Below the pieces are notes generated by a model. The model saw only the letters and a program-made list of their open reading frames with translations, was not told where the DNA came from and ran no database searches. Source: Flavobacteriaceae bacterium UBA5950 (GTDB lineage Bacteria > Bacteroidota > Bacteroidia > Flavobacteriales > Flavobacteriaceae). Taken from it: DNA of 64,000 nt. A program made the position numbers and the translations under genes. How positions within the stretch are numbered: position 1 is the first letter of the stretch; every line of letters starts with the position of its first letter. The stretch spans positions 22,475-86,474 of the forward strand of contig DJCM01000001.1 of the NCBI GenBank assembly GCA_002430545.1, written 5' to 3'. Shown here piece by piece: positions 29,087 through 37,387 of this stretch.

Positions 29087-29737
29087 ATGAAAACCGGTAT
29101 ACAAGCACTACTCTGGATTTTATGTGTCTTTTTCGCTTATAAAATTTATGACTCCATAAATGGTCCCATTGCATTTAACAACACTAAAACTGAAAGGTAC
29201 GCGAAAGTCATATCGAAACTCAAAGATATTGGAAATGCGCAAGCAGCCCATAAGGATGTATTGGGGTATTACAGCGATAACCTCGATAGTCTTGTCGCTT
29301 TCGTAGACACTGCTCAGTACACACTCACCCAAAAAAGAGACTCTAGCTACTTGGAGTTTGACAGAGTCTATCGTATCGACATGCTTCGCGAAGTAATTGT
29401 CATTGACACCTTAGGATTTGCCTCTGTGAAAGATTCCTTGTTTGGAGATTCAGAACGTTATAAAAATATGATGTTTATCCCTGTGAAAGGGCAAGAAGAC
29501 AAACGCTTTACTTTAAATACTGACATACTGGATAACAATGGTTATCGCCTCCCAGTTTTTGAAGTCAAGGTAAGTAAAGACATTATTCTTCACGATCAAG
29601 ACAAATATTTGGTTGCTCTTGAAAAGGAAGTGATTTCTGTTGATGGTGTGAATGGCCCTGAAATTATGCTTGGTTCCTTGACCGAAGTTAGTACAAGCGG
29701 AAACTGGCCAACGACCTATGACTCAGCAAAAGAATAA
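29087..29737 (+). CDS. Conserved flavobacterial membrane-anchored protein of unknown function
   Basis: 216 residues from the ATG at 29087; an earlier in-frame TTG at 29063 is not used because a TAGATTTG element (29058-29065) overlaps it. One N-terminal hydrophobic helix (IQALLWILCVFFAYKIY) is followed by a soluble, charged region probably outside the cytoplasm. No catalytic motif or named domain is apparent. It overlaps the DUF3822 gene by 20 bp, which in turn overlaps rsmD, and this trio is likely one operon. I do not recognise its function. Confidence 0.7.
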   Translation: MKTGIQALLWILCVFFAYKIYDSINGPIAFNNTKTERYAKVISKLKDIGNAQAAHKDVLGYYSDNLDSLVAFVDTAQYTLTQKRDSSYLEFDRVYRIDMLREVIVIDTLGFASVKDSLFGDSERYKNMMFIPVKGQEDKRFTLNTDILDNNGYRLPVFEVKVSKDIILHDQDKYLVALEKEVISVDGVNGPEIMLGSLTEVSTSGNWPTTYDSAKE

Positions 29738-30554
29738 TACACATTCTAACAAACAAAATAGACTGTCCATTCTAATCAATCGGAATGGACTTTCTTATTT
29801 AATATCTGACGCAGACAATAAAACTATTGTTGATCTTTCGTCCCATGATTTCGTTGATCATTCCCCTGAAGAAGAGTTACATCACTTCGTACACAAATAT
29901 CTCAACGAAAAGAAAATAGTTGAGCAATCGTTTTCAGATGTTCGTGTGTGTTTTGTCAATAACCTATCTTCTTTTGTCCCTCTCCCCCTTTTTGACAAAA
30001 ACAAAAAAGCAACATACCTCGAAAATCATGCAGATATCAGAAAACAAGACTATGTGTCGTTTGATGACATATCATCGAACCAAATTGCGAATGTTTACAT
30101 CCCCTACGTCAACGTAAACAATATGCTTCTCGAATCATTTGGGAAATTTTCTTATGTGCACTGCAGCAGCTTATTGCTCGAAATTTTATCGAAAGAAAGT
30201 CCTGAAAACACCCAACCCTTGTGGTTTGTTCATCTACAGTATGATTTGGTATATTATTTTTTACTTGTAAAAGGGAAACTCCAATTTTACAATGCCTTCA
30301 ATTGGACTGATGAAAAAGATATACTATATTATACGATGGCAGTTGCCAAAAACAACTCACTTGCGCTCGATCAAACAAACCTATTGATGAGTGGCCAAAT
30401 TAAAGATGGTGATAAGACACATCAATTGTTGTCCAAATACATTCATAAAACCAGCTTCTTCACTCCATCTAACAGGTTGAACAAATTGAGTTCAACACTC
30501 TCACATCCTCATACCCATACGTTATTGACTGAGCTTCCGACATGCGAATTATAG
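29718..30554 (+). CDS. DUF3822 family protein
   Basis: 278 residues with the pattern of DUF3822: an ILINRNGLSYLI strand near the N-terminus, FVPLPLFD, a VYIPYVNVNNML segment and a C-terminal half with alternating strands. The family has an actin-like ATPase-type fold by prediction, without known activity. It is found in Bacteroidota next to rsmD, as here. Its start lies inside the upstream gene (20 bp overlap) and its end inside rsmD (13 bp), so translation of the three is probably coupled. Confidence 0.8.
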   Translation: MTQQKNNTHSNKQNRLSILINRNGLSYLISDADNKTIVDLSSHDFVDHSPEEELHHFVHKYLNEKKIVEQSFSDVRVCFVNNLSSFVPLPLFDKNKKATYLENHADIRKQDYVSFDDISSNQIANVYIPYVNVNNMLLESFGKFSYVHCSSLLLEILSKESPENTQPLWFVHLQYDLVYYFLLVKGKLQFYNAFNWTDEKDILYYTMAVAKNNSLALDQTNLLMSGQIKDGDKTHQLLSKYIHKTSFFTPSNRLNKLSSTLSHPHTHTLLTELPTCEL

Positions 30555-31084
30555 CTGGCCATCATAAGGGGAGAAGAATAAGAATCCCAAAAAATCTTAC
30601 TGTTCGGCCGACGACAGATCGTGCAAAAGAGGCACTCTTTAGCATACTCAATCACAAAATTGATTTTGAATCAACTCACGTCTTAGATCTGTACAGTGGA
30701 ACTGGGAGTATAGGGTTTGAGTTTTGTTCAAGGGGCTGCCCATCTGTGACGTCAGTGGACGCAAACCAAGCGTGCGCATTGTTTATTGAAAATACAGCTA
30801 AGGGTTTAGGCCTTCCCATTCGATCCATTCGCATGACAGCAAAGAATTATCTGAGCAAGTGTGTGAGTGATTTTGACGTCATCTTTGCAGACCCACCTTA
30901 TGACAATGGCATAGAGGAATTTGAAACGATCAAAGCAATCATTGAAACACGAAAACTCCTACGCCCAGATGGTTGGTTTATTTTTGAGCATACAGAGCAA
31001 ATTGATTTCAGCTCGGATCAGACACACAAAGAATCGAGGAAATATGGGAGTTGTTTGTTTAGCTTCTTTCAGTTTACAGACTAA
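30542..31084 (+). CDS. rsmD: 16S rRNA (guanine(966)-N(2))-methyltransferase
   Basis: 180 residues. RsmD methylates G966 (E. coli numbering) of 16S rRNA in the small subunit. The N-terminus MRIIAGHHKGRRI and RPTTDRAKEALFS are diagnostic; the SAM-binding loop is DLYSGTGSIGFE and the catalytic motif is DPPY in VIFADPPYDNG. It ends four bases into the convergent rhomboid gene. Length is typical. Confidence 0.95.
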   Translation: MRIIAGHHKGRRIRIPKNLTVRPTTDRAKEALFSILNHKIDFESTHVLDLYSGTGSIGFEFCSRGCPSVTSVDANQACALFIENTAKGLGLPIRSIRMTAKNYLSKCVSDFDVIFADPPYDNGIEEFETIKAIIETRKLLRPDGWFIFEHTEQIDFSSDQTHKESRKYGSCLFSFFQFTD

Positions 31085-31956
31085 GATTTACCTGCTCGAA
31101 ACAATAGTTCTTTTTCCTCCTTTGTCAAGCTTGTATATCCTGACTGACTGATTTTATCAAGGATTGCGTCAATTTTTGCTTGATCGACTTCAGATTTATT
31201 TTGTTTGGGTTTTGGTTTTGTTGAGGTATATACTTTGCGAACCTTGGTTTTTTTGAAAGAAAATAATGATGAAAAATATGAAGCAATATTTGAAATCCAT
31301 TGCCCTATGTCGTTCCCTCGTGATATATTTCTTTGATAGATATAGCCAGTCATCGCACCACCCAAATGTGCAAGGTGACCCCCAGCGTTACTGACAGGAA
31401 TTTGAATCAAATCTAACACTACAAAAAAGAGTCCAATGTAAATCAATTTGATATTGAACACCAATATCCTGACATCTTTATATGGCATATAACTACACAT
31501 GAAAATAAGTACAGCCATCACCCCTGCCGATGACCCAATCAATCGAGGTGATTGGCCTTGAAAAGCAGGGAAAAAATTATAGCTTACAACAAAGGTTATT
31601 CCTCCAATCAAAACCCCTAAAAAAAAGGTGTTTATAAAGAGATTGGTTTTGAACAGATTAACCATCATTCGACCTGCAAAATGGAGCAGAATCATATTCC
31701 ATAATATGTGTCCAAAATCGCCATGAAAAAAAGCATAGCTTATCAAGGTCCAAGGTCGAAAAAGTAAATCATCAAAGCTGGAGGAGAGTTGAAACCAAGT
31801 GAAATACTGATCGAATGGAGCAGAAAACAGATAAAAGACAGTTCGAAGTAGAAAAGGCAACACAAAACATGCCACCAAGATGACAATCAGTCGCTCGACC
31901 ACGCCAAAGGTCTGGTATCGATATTTCATTTGATCAAAGAAATTCATATATCCCAA
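31081..31956 (-). CDS. Rhomboid family intramembrane serine protease with C-terminal extension
   Basis: 291 residues with about six membrane helices. The catalytic Ser lies in GSSAGVMA and the His in HLAHLGGAMTG, as in active rhomboids. An N-terminal HGDFGHILWNMILLHFAG block holds the usual loop-1 residues. The C-terminal 80 residues are charged and cytoplasmic and end in a small helical segment (AKIDAILDKISQSGYTSLT) typical of Bacteroidota rhomboids. It overlaps the preceding rhomboid gene by 13 bp, so both come from one transcript with mutL. The substrate is unknown. Confidence 0.92.
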   Translation of the reverse strand: MGYMNFFDQMKYRYQTFGVVERLIVILVACFVLPFLLRTVFYLFSAPFDQYFTWFQLSSSFDDLLFRPWTLISYAFFHGDFGHILWNMILLHFAGRMMVNLFKTNLFINTFFLGVLIGGITFVVSYNFFPAFQGQSPRLIGSSAGVMAVLIFMCSYMPYKDVRILVFNIKLIYIGLFFVVLDLIQIPVSNAGGHLAHLGGAMTGYIYQRNISRGNDIGQWISNIASYFSSLFSFKKTKVRKVYTSTKPKPKQNKSEVDQAKIDAILDKISQSGYTSLTKEEKELLFRAGKS

Positions 31957-32684
31957 CGATTATTATTGAACTGTTGTTTTTTCCAATACCACATCATAAT
32001 GAACCCAGTTAAAGCACCACCAAGATGAGCAAAATGAGCGATTGGACCAAGTGAATAGGAGCTAAAACCAAAAAAGAGATCACTGGCGAGAAGAATGGGA
32101 ACAAAATATTTTGCTTTGATCGGAATGGGAAGAAAAATAATCATCAGTTCTGTGTTGGGGAACAAGAAAGCAAAGGCCACAAGTATTCCATATAGCGCCC
32201 CCGAAGCACCAACCATTGACATATTAAATGACGTTAGGAGTTGACTGAGTTCGGCTTGCGAAATGACATTCGACCACACTGTATTGTACTGTTCAGATTG
32301 CAATGTCTCTGTCAAAGCAGTTGCAGAATAACCTGCATCCACGAGTTGCCCCACTACTGTGCTAATTTGAAAATAATTGATCCCCAGTTGAAGTGCTGCT
32401 GCCCCAAGACCAGTTGACAAATAAAAAAACAGAAACTTGTTCCTACCCCACATTTGGGCCAACGTACCCCCAAACATCCAGAGTCCAAACATATTGAAAA
32501 GGATATGGTTTATACTTCCATGCATAAACATATGGGTTACAACTTGCCAAGGTGCAAACTTTGGGTTTTGTGGATAATGCAAAGCGAGTAAATCATATGC
32601 TGCATTTCCCAGACTCAAAGAACCCAAGAAAAACAAAACATTGATAATAATCAGTTGTTTTACAATATCAGGAAGGGATCTCAT
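31944..32684 (-). CDS. Rhomboid family intramembrane serine protease
   Basis: 246 residues, six predicted membrane helices. HGSINHILFNMFGLWMFG, the Ser motif GASGALYG and the His motif HFAHLGGALTGF indicate an active protease. An insertion of about 45 residues between helices (around 115-160) separates YFQIS from MVGASGA. It starts four bases inside the mutL stop region and overlaps the second rhomboid. The tandem arrangement after mutL is common in flavobacteria, yet no functional link between mismatch repair and rhomboids is known to me. Confidence 0.92.
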   Translation of the reverse strand: MRSLPDIVKQLIIINVLFFLGSLSLGNAAYDLLALHYPQNPKFAPWQVVTHMFMHGSINHILFNMFGLWMFGGTLAQMWGRNKFLFFYLSTGLGAAALQLGINYFQISTVVGQLVDAGYSATALTETLQSEQYNTVWSNVISQAELSQLLTSFNMSMVGASGALYGILVAFAFLFPNTELMIIFLPIPIKAKYFVPILLASDLFFGFSSYSLGPIAHFAHLGGALTGFIMMWYWKKQQFNNNRWDI

Positions 32685-34456
32685 ACGTTCAATTTATTTT
32701 CTAAATCTTTAGTGGTCATCGAGACAAATATAAGTTTTCCATTTGGGCATCTGGAGGGCTCATCACACAAAAATAAATCTTTTATCAATCGAAATTGAGC
32801 GTGCTGATGCAAGTCTGCACCTGAGCGAATTGAACCATGCTTTGCCATTGTTTTTGCCAACAATCGACTGAGCTTTACACCCTTTATCGATGGGTCATTT
32901 TCGATCTCCTCAAGAAAATTAGATAATAGATCAGGAACTGAATCGAGCGATAAGCTGTTGTGAATTGCTGTGATCTCCAAGGCGTTAGCATCTGCATTTC
33001 CAAACGAAAAACCCATAAGTTCCAAAGTTTTTTGATGAGGACTAAATTCAGCAAACTGCTGTTGGTTCATATCCACCTGGATAGGAAACGCTAAAACCTG
33101 CGAAGGAACACTTCTGTCTTCAAATTGGCGAAGAAAAGAATCGTATAAAACACGCTCGTGCGCACGCTGTTGATGCACAAGAATAAGACATTCTGATCTT
33201 TTTGCTACGATGTATTTTTTTTGAAGTTGAAAGCATGGCAAATCAACCTCTATTGCATTGTTGTCAAAAATCTTCTCATTGTCTAGATTGGGTAAATCAA
33301 TGTTTTGCAAACCTTCATATAAAGGTTCCCACAACGTTTCTTTTTGTTTCTCATCAAAAGGGTTAAATTTTCGATCGACCTGAATGCTTGGTGATTGATT
33401 CGGAGGCTTATTGCCCAAAGGAACATCAAAGGATTGATTGCGATCAAAATCGAGTACAGGACTGACATTAAATTGCCCCAAACTATGCTTCAGAGCAGAT
33501 CGAATGATGGCATATAACGAATGGTCATCTTCAAATTTAATTTCTGTTTTGGTAGGATGAATATTGACATCGATAGTGTCAGTTGGAACAGTCAAATACA
33601 GCATATAACCAGGTTGCATCCCAGGTGTCAAAAGACCCTCAAATGCTGCCATTACTGCATGATGAAGATAGGGGCTTTTGATAAAACGATCGTTGACAAA
33701 AAAGAATTGATTTTGCCTTGATTTTTTTGAGAATTCTGGTTTAAAAATAAATCCGTTTACGTTCAGGATATCAGTTGACTCTTGCACAGGCACCAATTTT
33801 TCGTTGGTGTTTTTACCAAATACCTGTACAATACGTTGGCGTAATTTTGTGGATTCGAGCTGAAAAAGAATGGTATCGTTGCTATAAAACTCAAACCGCA
33901 CTTGGTGATGAACCAACGCCAAACGCTGAAACTCATCGATGATATGGCGCTGCTCCACGTTGTTTGACTTCAAAAAATTTCGTCTTGCAGGAATGTTGAA
34001 AAATAAATTTTTAACAGCCATCGAGCAGCCTGTTTCGGCAGCTACAGCTTGCTGGTCTTTGATCTCACTACCCTCGATAATAATTTCAGTTCCAACCTCA
34101 TCATTTTTCGTTTTTGTGCGCATACGTACTTGCGAAATCGCAGCGATACTAGCCAAAGCCTCTCCCCGAAAACCTTTGGTCGAAATCAAAAATAAGTCTT
34201 CTGCTTTCTTGATTTTGGAGGTGGCATGACGCTCGAAACAAAGTCGAGCATCTGTTGTTGTCATACCTTTTCCATTATCAATGACTTGAATCATTGTTTT
34301 GCCAGCATCCTTAATAATTAGTTTGATAGAAGTAGCCCCTGCATCAATGGCATTTTCCAGAAGTTCTTTTACAACCGAAGCTGGTCGTTGCACGACTTCA
34401 CCAGCAGCAATCTGATTGGCTACATGATCTGGCAATAAAGAAATGATATCAGGCAT
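32681..34456 (-). CDS. mutL: DNA mismatch repair protein MutL
   Basis: 591 residues. The N-terminal GHKL ATPase is clear: ELLENAIDAGA, VIDNGKGM, STKGFRGEALASIAA and the transducer domain (about 210-330, with NIHPTKTEIKF). The C-terminal dimerisation domain contains LVHQQRAHERVLYD where nuclease-type MutL has DQHA(X)2E(X)4E, and CPNGK in place of CPHGR. The catalytic Asp and His of the endonuclease site are therefore not conserved. It couples MutS mismatch recognition to downstream steps. It follows the small membrane-protein gene by two bases and precedes two rhomboids. Confidence 0.95.
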   Translation of the reverse strand: MPDIISLLPDHVANQIAAGEVVQRPASVVKELLENAIDAGATSIKLIIKDAGKTMIQVIDNGKGMTTTDARLCFERHATSKIKKAEDLFLISTKGFRGEALASIAAISQVRMRTKTKNDEVGTEIIIEGSEIKDQQAVAAETGCSMAVKNLFFNIPARRNFLKSNNVEQRHIIDEFQRLALVHHQVRFEFYSNDTILFQLESTKLRQRIVQVFGKNTNEKLVPVQESTDILNVNGFIFKPEFSKKSRQNQFFFVNDRFIKSPYLHHAVMAAFEGLLTPGMQPGYMLYLTVPTDTIDVNIHPTKTEIKFEDDHSLYAIIRSALKHSLGQFNVSPVLDFDRNQSFDVPLGNKPPNQSPSIQVDRKFNPFDEKQKETLWEPLYEGLQNIDLPNLDNEKIFDNNAIEVDLPCFQLQKKYIVAKRSECLILVHQQRAHERVLYDSFLRQFEDRSVPSQVLAFPIQVDMNQQQFAEFSPHQKTLELMGFSFGNADANALEITAIHNSLSLDSVPDLLSNFLEEIENDPSIKGVKLSRLLAKTMAKHGSIRSGADLHQHAQFRLIKDLFLCDEPSRCPNGKLIFVSMTTKDLENKLNV

Positions 34457-34458
34457 TT

Positions 34459-34746
34459 CTAATTTTTAAAAATAGACAAATCAAAGTCGAGTATATAAAA
34501 AGCAATAAGGATAAGTGAGATCAGGATAATAAAGAATAGGCGTGAAAACCCTCTGTTTGACCTGTTTCGACTTTGCTGTCTTGCTGCTTGCCAATGGGCG
34601 CCAAAATCATTTGAATTGGTGATGTCTCTATATTTTGAAAAGGTAGAATCAAAATCATAGGGGTTTTCATCCTTTTTACCTTTGTAGTACCTAGGCGTAT
34701 AATTAAAGCGCCTATTGGTTCGTTGTTTAAAAAAATTTATGCGCAC
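34459..34746 (-). CDS. Small single-pass membrane protein upstream of mutL
   Basis: 95 residues. The N-terminal half is basic and aromatic (NRRFNYTPRYYKGKK), the middle is polar, and one C-terminal helix (LFFIILISLILIAFYIL) should anchor it. Homologues sit before mutL in many flavobacteria, sometimes mislabelled as riboflavin synthase beta subunit because ribH is nearby in those genomes; there is no enzyme domain here. The start is GTG (34744-34746). Its stop is two bases from the mutL start. Function unknown. Confidence 0.75.
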   Translation of the reverse strand: MRINFFKQRTNRRFNYTPRYYKGKKDENPYDFDSTFSKYRDITNSNDFGAHWQAARQQSRNRSNRGFSRLFFIILISLILIAFYILDFDLSIFKN

Positions 34747-34822
34747 AGTGTGAACTTTGATGATGAATAAGCAAAATCAAAAATACAAAATGTCGAGTGT
34801 TTACTGACAACTAATCATTATG

Positions 34823-34830
34823 TATCTTCG
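34823..34830 (+). promoter_or_regulatory. Possible -7 element (TATCTTCG) for nrnA
   Basis: One mismatch to TAnnTTTG, ending six bases before the ATG at 34837. The short distance predicts a very short leader. Confidence 0.35.
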
Positions 34831-34836
34831 CAATCT

Positions 34837-35856
34837 ATGAAAATCAAAAATATTCAGGAACTACAAGCGCTTTTGGATACGCCAAAAAGCATCGTCATTA
34901 TCCCCCACACCAACCCAGATGGTGATGCCATAGGAAGTAGTCTTGGATGGATGCATTTTCTTCAGCAACACAGTCATCATGTTGAGGTGATTAGTCCTAA
35001 TCAATACCCTAATTTTTTGAAATGGGTTTCTGGCTCTTCTGCTGTATCGATTTTTGAAGAAAATCCAACCCATGCTAAAGGCCTGATTGAACAAGCAGAT
35101 CTCATTTTTACACTTGATTTCAATACGCTTAAAAGAATTGGTGAGATGGGCGTTGAAGTATCGAAAAGTACTGCAAAAAAAATAATCATCGATCATCATC
35201 AAGAACCTGATGACTTTGCAGACCTCACATTTTCCTACCCATCATTGGGCTCGACTTGCGAATTGGTTTATCATATCATTGCAGCCCTTGTTGGTGGAGA
35301 CCAAATCGATGCCAACATAGCCACAGCGCTCTATTTGGGTATTTTGACTGATACAGGCTCTTTTCGCTTTCCTTCAGTTACACCAACGACGCATAGAGTC
35401 GTAGCGCATTTGATTGAAAAAGGAGCAAATCCAACTGAGATTAGTCGTCTTGTTAAAGACACTGCCCATTTGGGAAGGCTTCAACTTTTAGGGATTGCGC
35501 TGAACAATCTGCGTTTTGATGAACGCTTACGCACTGCTACCATCACCCTGAGTCATGCAGAACTCACAGCAAGTGACTTTCAAAAGGGCGACTCTGAAGG
35601 AATCGTCAATTATGGATTGAGCATCTCAAATTGTGTGCTAGCAGTATTGATGATTGAGCATCCGACAGATGGTTTTGTGAAAATGTCGTTCAGGTCTAAA
35701 GGAAACTTTTCTGTCAATGATTTTGCACGTGAAAATTTTTCGGGTGGTGGGCACCATAATGCTGCTGGCGGAAAGTCGGATCTTTCGCTAGAAGACACAC
35801 ACAATCTTCTGATCAAAAAATTAGAACAATGCGAGGAAGACTTATCAAAGGCATAG
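34837..35856 (+). CDS. DHH/DHHA1 phosphoesterase (NrnA-type oligoribonuclease / pAp phosphatase)
   Basis: 339 residues. The DHH domain has HTNPDGDAIGSSLG, LDFN and IIIDHHQEP; the DHHA1 domain ends with FSGGGHHNAAGG. These are the Mn-binding and substrate-binding signatures of NrnA, which degrades short RNAs and dephosphorylates pAp; some family members also cleave linear cyclic-dinucleotide products. It heads an operon with gldI and the PPIase gene, with a 28-bp overlap to gldI. The precise substrate cannot be read from the sequence. Confidence 0.9.
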   Translation: MKIKNIQELQALLDTPKSIVIIPHTNPDGDAIGSSLGWMHFLQQHSHHVEVISPNQYPNFLKWVSGSSAVSIFEENPTHAKGLIEQADLIFTLDFNTLKRIGEMGVEVSKSTAKKIIIDHHQEPDDFADLTFSYPSLGSTCELVYHIIAALVGGDQIDANIATALYLGILTDTGSFRFPSVTPTTHRVVAHLIEKGANPTEISRLVKDTAHLGRLQLLGIALNNLRFDERLRTATITLSHAELTASDFQKGDSEGIVNYGLSISNCVLAVLMIEHPTDGFVKMSFRSKGNFSVNDFARENFSGGGHHNAAGGKSDLSLEDTHNLLIKKLEQCEEDLSKA

Positions 35857-36365
35857 TGTGCGTGCTTGTGATGTTTACGCTACTGAGTTGCACTGAACAA
35901 CAAGCACGTAAACCCATACAGCAATCAAAAAGTCAACACATCGAAAATTCTGTTCAAGAGAATCAATTGAGGCTAGCGCGTGAGGTTGAAGTGATTGAAC
36001 AGTGGTTAACATCTCAAGTGTCTGTGTTTTCACAAACGCCACATGGCATATTTTACAGCTACAGCAACCCAAAGAATCGTCCAATTCTTCCCCCAGAAAA
36101 TCTTAAAAAAATTTATGTTCTTTTCGAACACCTCAATGGAAAACCAATATATGATTGGAAAATATTTCAGAATCCAGTCTCCAATCAAAATGTACCACAA
36201 GGCATTGTTTTGTCACTCCCACACATACCTATTGGGGTTGAAACTTCGGTTGTCTTGACCTCTTTTTTGGCCTATGGTTCTTCAGGTGATGGATCATCTA
36301 TTGGTCCATATACACCCATAGTTGCACGTATTTATATACCTTTAATTCAAAATAAATCATCATGA
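35829..36365 (+). CDS. gldI: Gliding-motility lipoprotein GldI (FKBP-type PPIase-like)
   Basis: 178 residues. A lipoprotein signal ends at LLSC, followed by RKPIQQSKS, a GldI hallmark. The C-terminal FKBP-like domain (about 85-175) has IPIGVETSVVLTS and FLAYGSSGDGSSIGPYTPIVARI. GldI is a periplasmic peptidyl-prolyl isomerase needed for gliding and type IX secretion in Flavobacterium. The active-site tyrosine and tryptophan positions of classical FKBPs are not all evident, so enzyme activity is uncertain. Its end overlaps the next PPIase gene by four bases. Confidence 0.8.
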   Translation: MRGRLIKGIVCVLVMFTLLSCTEQQARKPIQQSKSQHIENSVQENQLRLAREVEVIEQWLTSQVSVFSQTPHGIFYSYSNPKNRPILPPENLKKIYVLFEHLNGKPIYDWKIFQNPVSNQNVPQGIVLSLPHIPIGVETSVVLTSFLAYGSSGDGSSIGPYTPIVARIYIPLIQNKSS

Positions 36366-37387
36366 AAATCATACATCTATTTACAGCGATCATTGTTTTA
36401 ACCATTTTGAGTTGCTCTCCCAAACTTGAGGATGGCATCTATGCCAAAGTCAATACCAATAAAGGAGAAATTCAATTGCAATTGACTTATGACCAAACAC
36501 CAGTGACAGTGGCAAATTTTGTGTCATTGGCAGAGGGAACAAACACACAGGTTGATTCTATCTACAGTGGCAAACCATACTATGATGGCTTGATTTTTCA
36601 CAGGGTTATTAAAGATTTTATGATACAGGGTGGAGATCCTACTGGCACTGGTCAGGGTGGGCCTGGATATAGATTTGATGATGAAATTGTACCTGAACTA
36701 AAGCATGATGGTCCTGGGGTTTTATCGATGGCAAATGCTGGTCCTGGCACAAATGGGAGTCAGTTTTTTATCACACACAAACAAACCCCTTGGCTCGATG
36801 GGAAACACACAGTGTTTGGTCGCGTAATAGAGGGGCAACCGGTTGTGGATTCGATTGCGCAAAACGACACCATCTTTGGCGTTACCATCATTCGCAAAGG
36901 AAGGGATGCTAAAAAGTTTGATGCTTCTACCACTTTTGAAAACTATTTTTTAGAAAAAGATAAAGTAAAAAACGATAAGCGAGATGCCTTAGTAACGTTG
37001 GAGCAATCTGCAACATACACAGACAGTGGTCTGGGAGTTGTGATTACCACTAAAGGGGATGGAGAAGCAGTTTCGACAGATAAAACTGTAATGACTCATT
37101 ATGCTGTTTATTTTGAGGACGGACGCTTGTTAGACACCAGTCTTGCGGATGTTGCAAGAGCATATAACATTTACAATCCTAACCGACCCTATCAGCCAAT
37201 CCCTGCTCGCGTCGATGCTGATGCGCAAATGATTACTGGGTTTAAAGAAGGTTTACGTCTACTATCTGTGGGGGACAAAGCAACCCTTTATTTACCTTAT
37301 GAACTAGCATATGGCGCAAATGGTGGTCGTGGTATCCCACCTCAAACAAATCTAATTTTTGAGGTTGAAGTGGTCGGATTGGAGTAA
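36362..37387 (+). CDS. Cyclophilin-FKBP fusion peptidyl-prolyl isomerase, lipoprotein
   Basis: 341 residues joining two unrelated prolyl-isomerase folds. After a lipoprotein signal (TILSC) the cyclophilin domain covers about 25-180 (FHRVIKDFMIQGGDP, GSQFFITHKQTPWLDGKHTVFG). A linker leads to an FKBP domain (about 215-341) with THYAVYFEDGRLLDTS, GFKEGLRLLSVGDKATLYLP and the C-terminal IPPQTNLIFEVEV. Both domains keep core residues and should be active in the periplasm on secreted proteins. It directly follows gldI, which fits a folding role for exported or T9SS cargo; that link is inferred. Confidence 0.92.
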   Translation: MKIIHLFTAIIVLTILSCSPKLEDGIYAKVNTNKGEIQLQLTYDQTPVTVANFVSLAEGTNTQVDSIYSGKPYYDGLIFHRVIKDFMIQGGDPTGTGQGGPGYRFDDEIVPELKHDGPGVLSMANAGPGTNGSQFFITHKQTPWLDGKHTVFGRVIEGQPVVDSIAQNDTIFGVTIIRKGRDAKKFDASTTFENYFLEKDKVKNDKRDALVTLEQSATYTDSGLGVVITTKGDGEAVSTDKTVMTHYAVYFEDGRLLDTSLADVARAYNIYNPNRPYQPIPARVDADAQMITGFKEGLRLLSVGDKATLYLPYELAYGANGGRGIPPQTNLIFEVEVVGLE

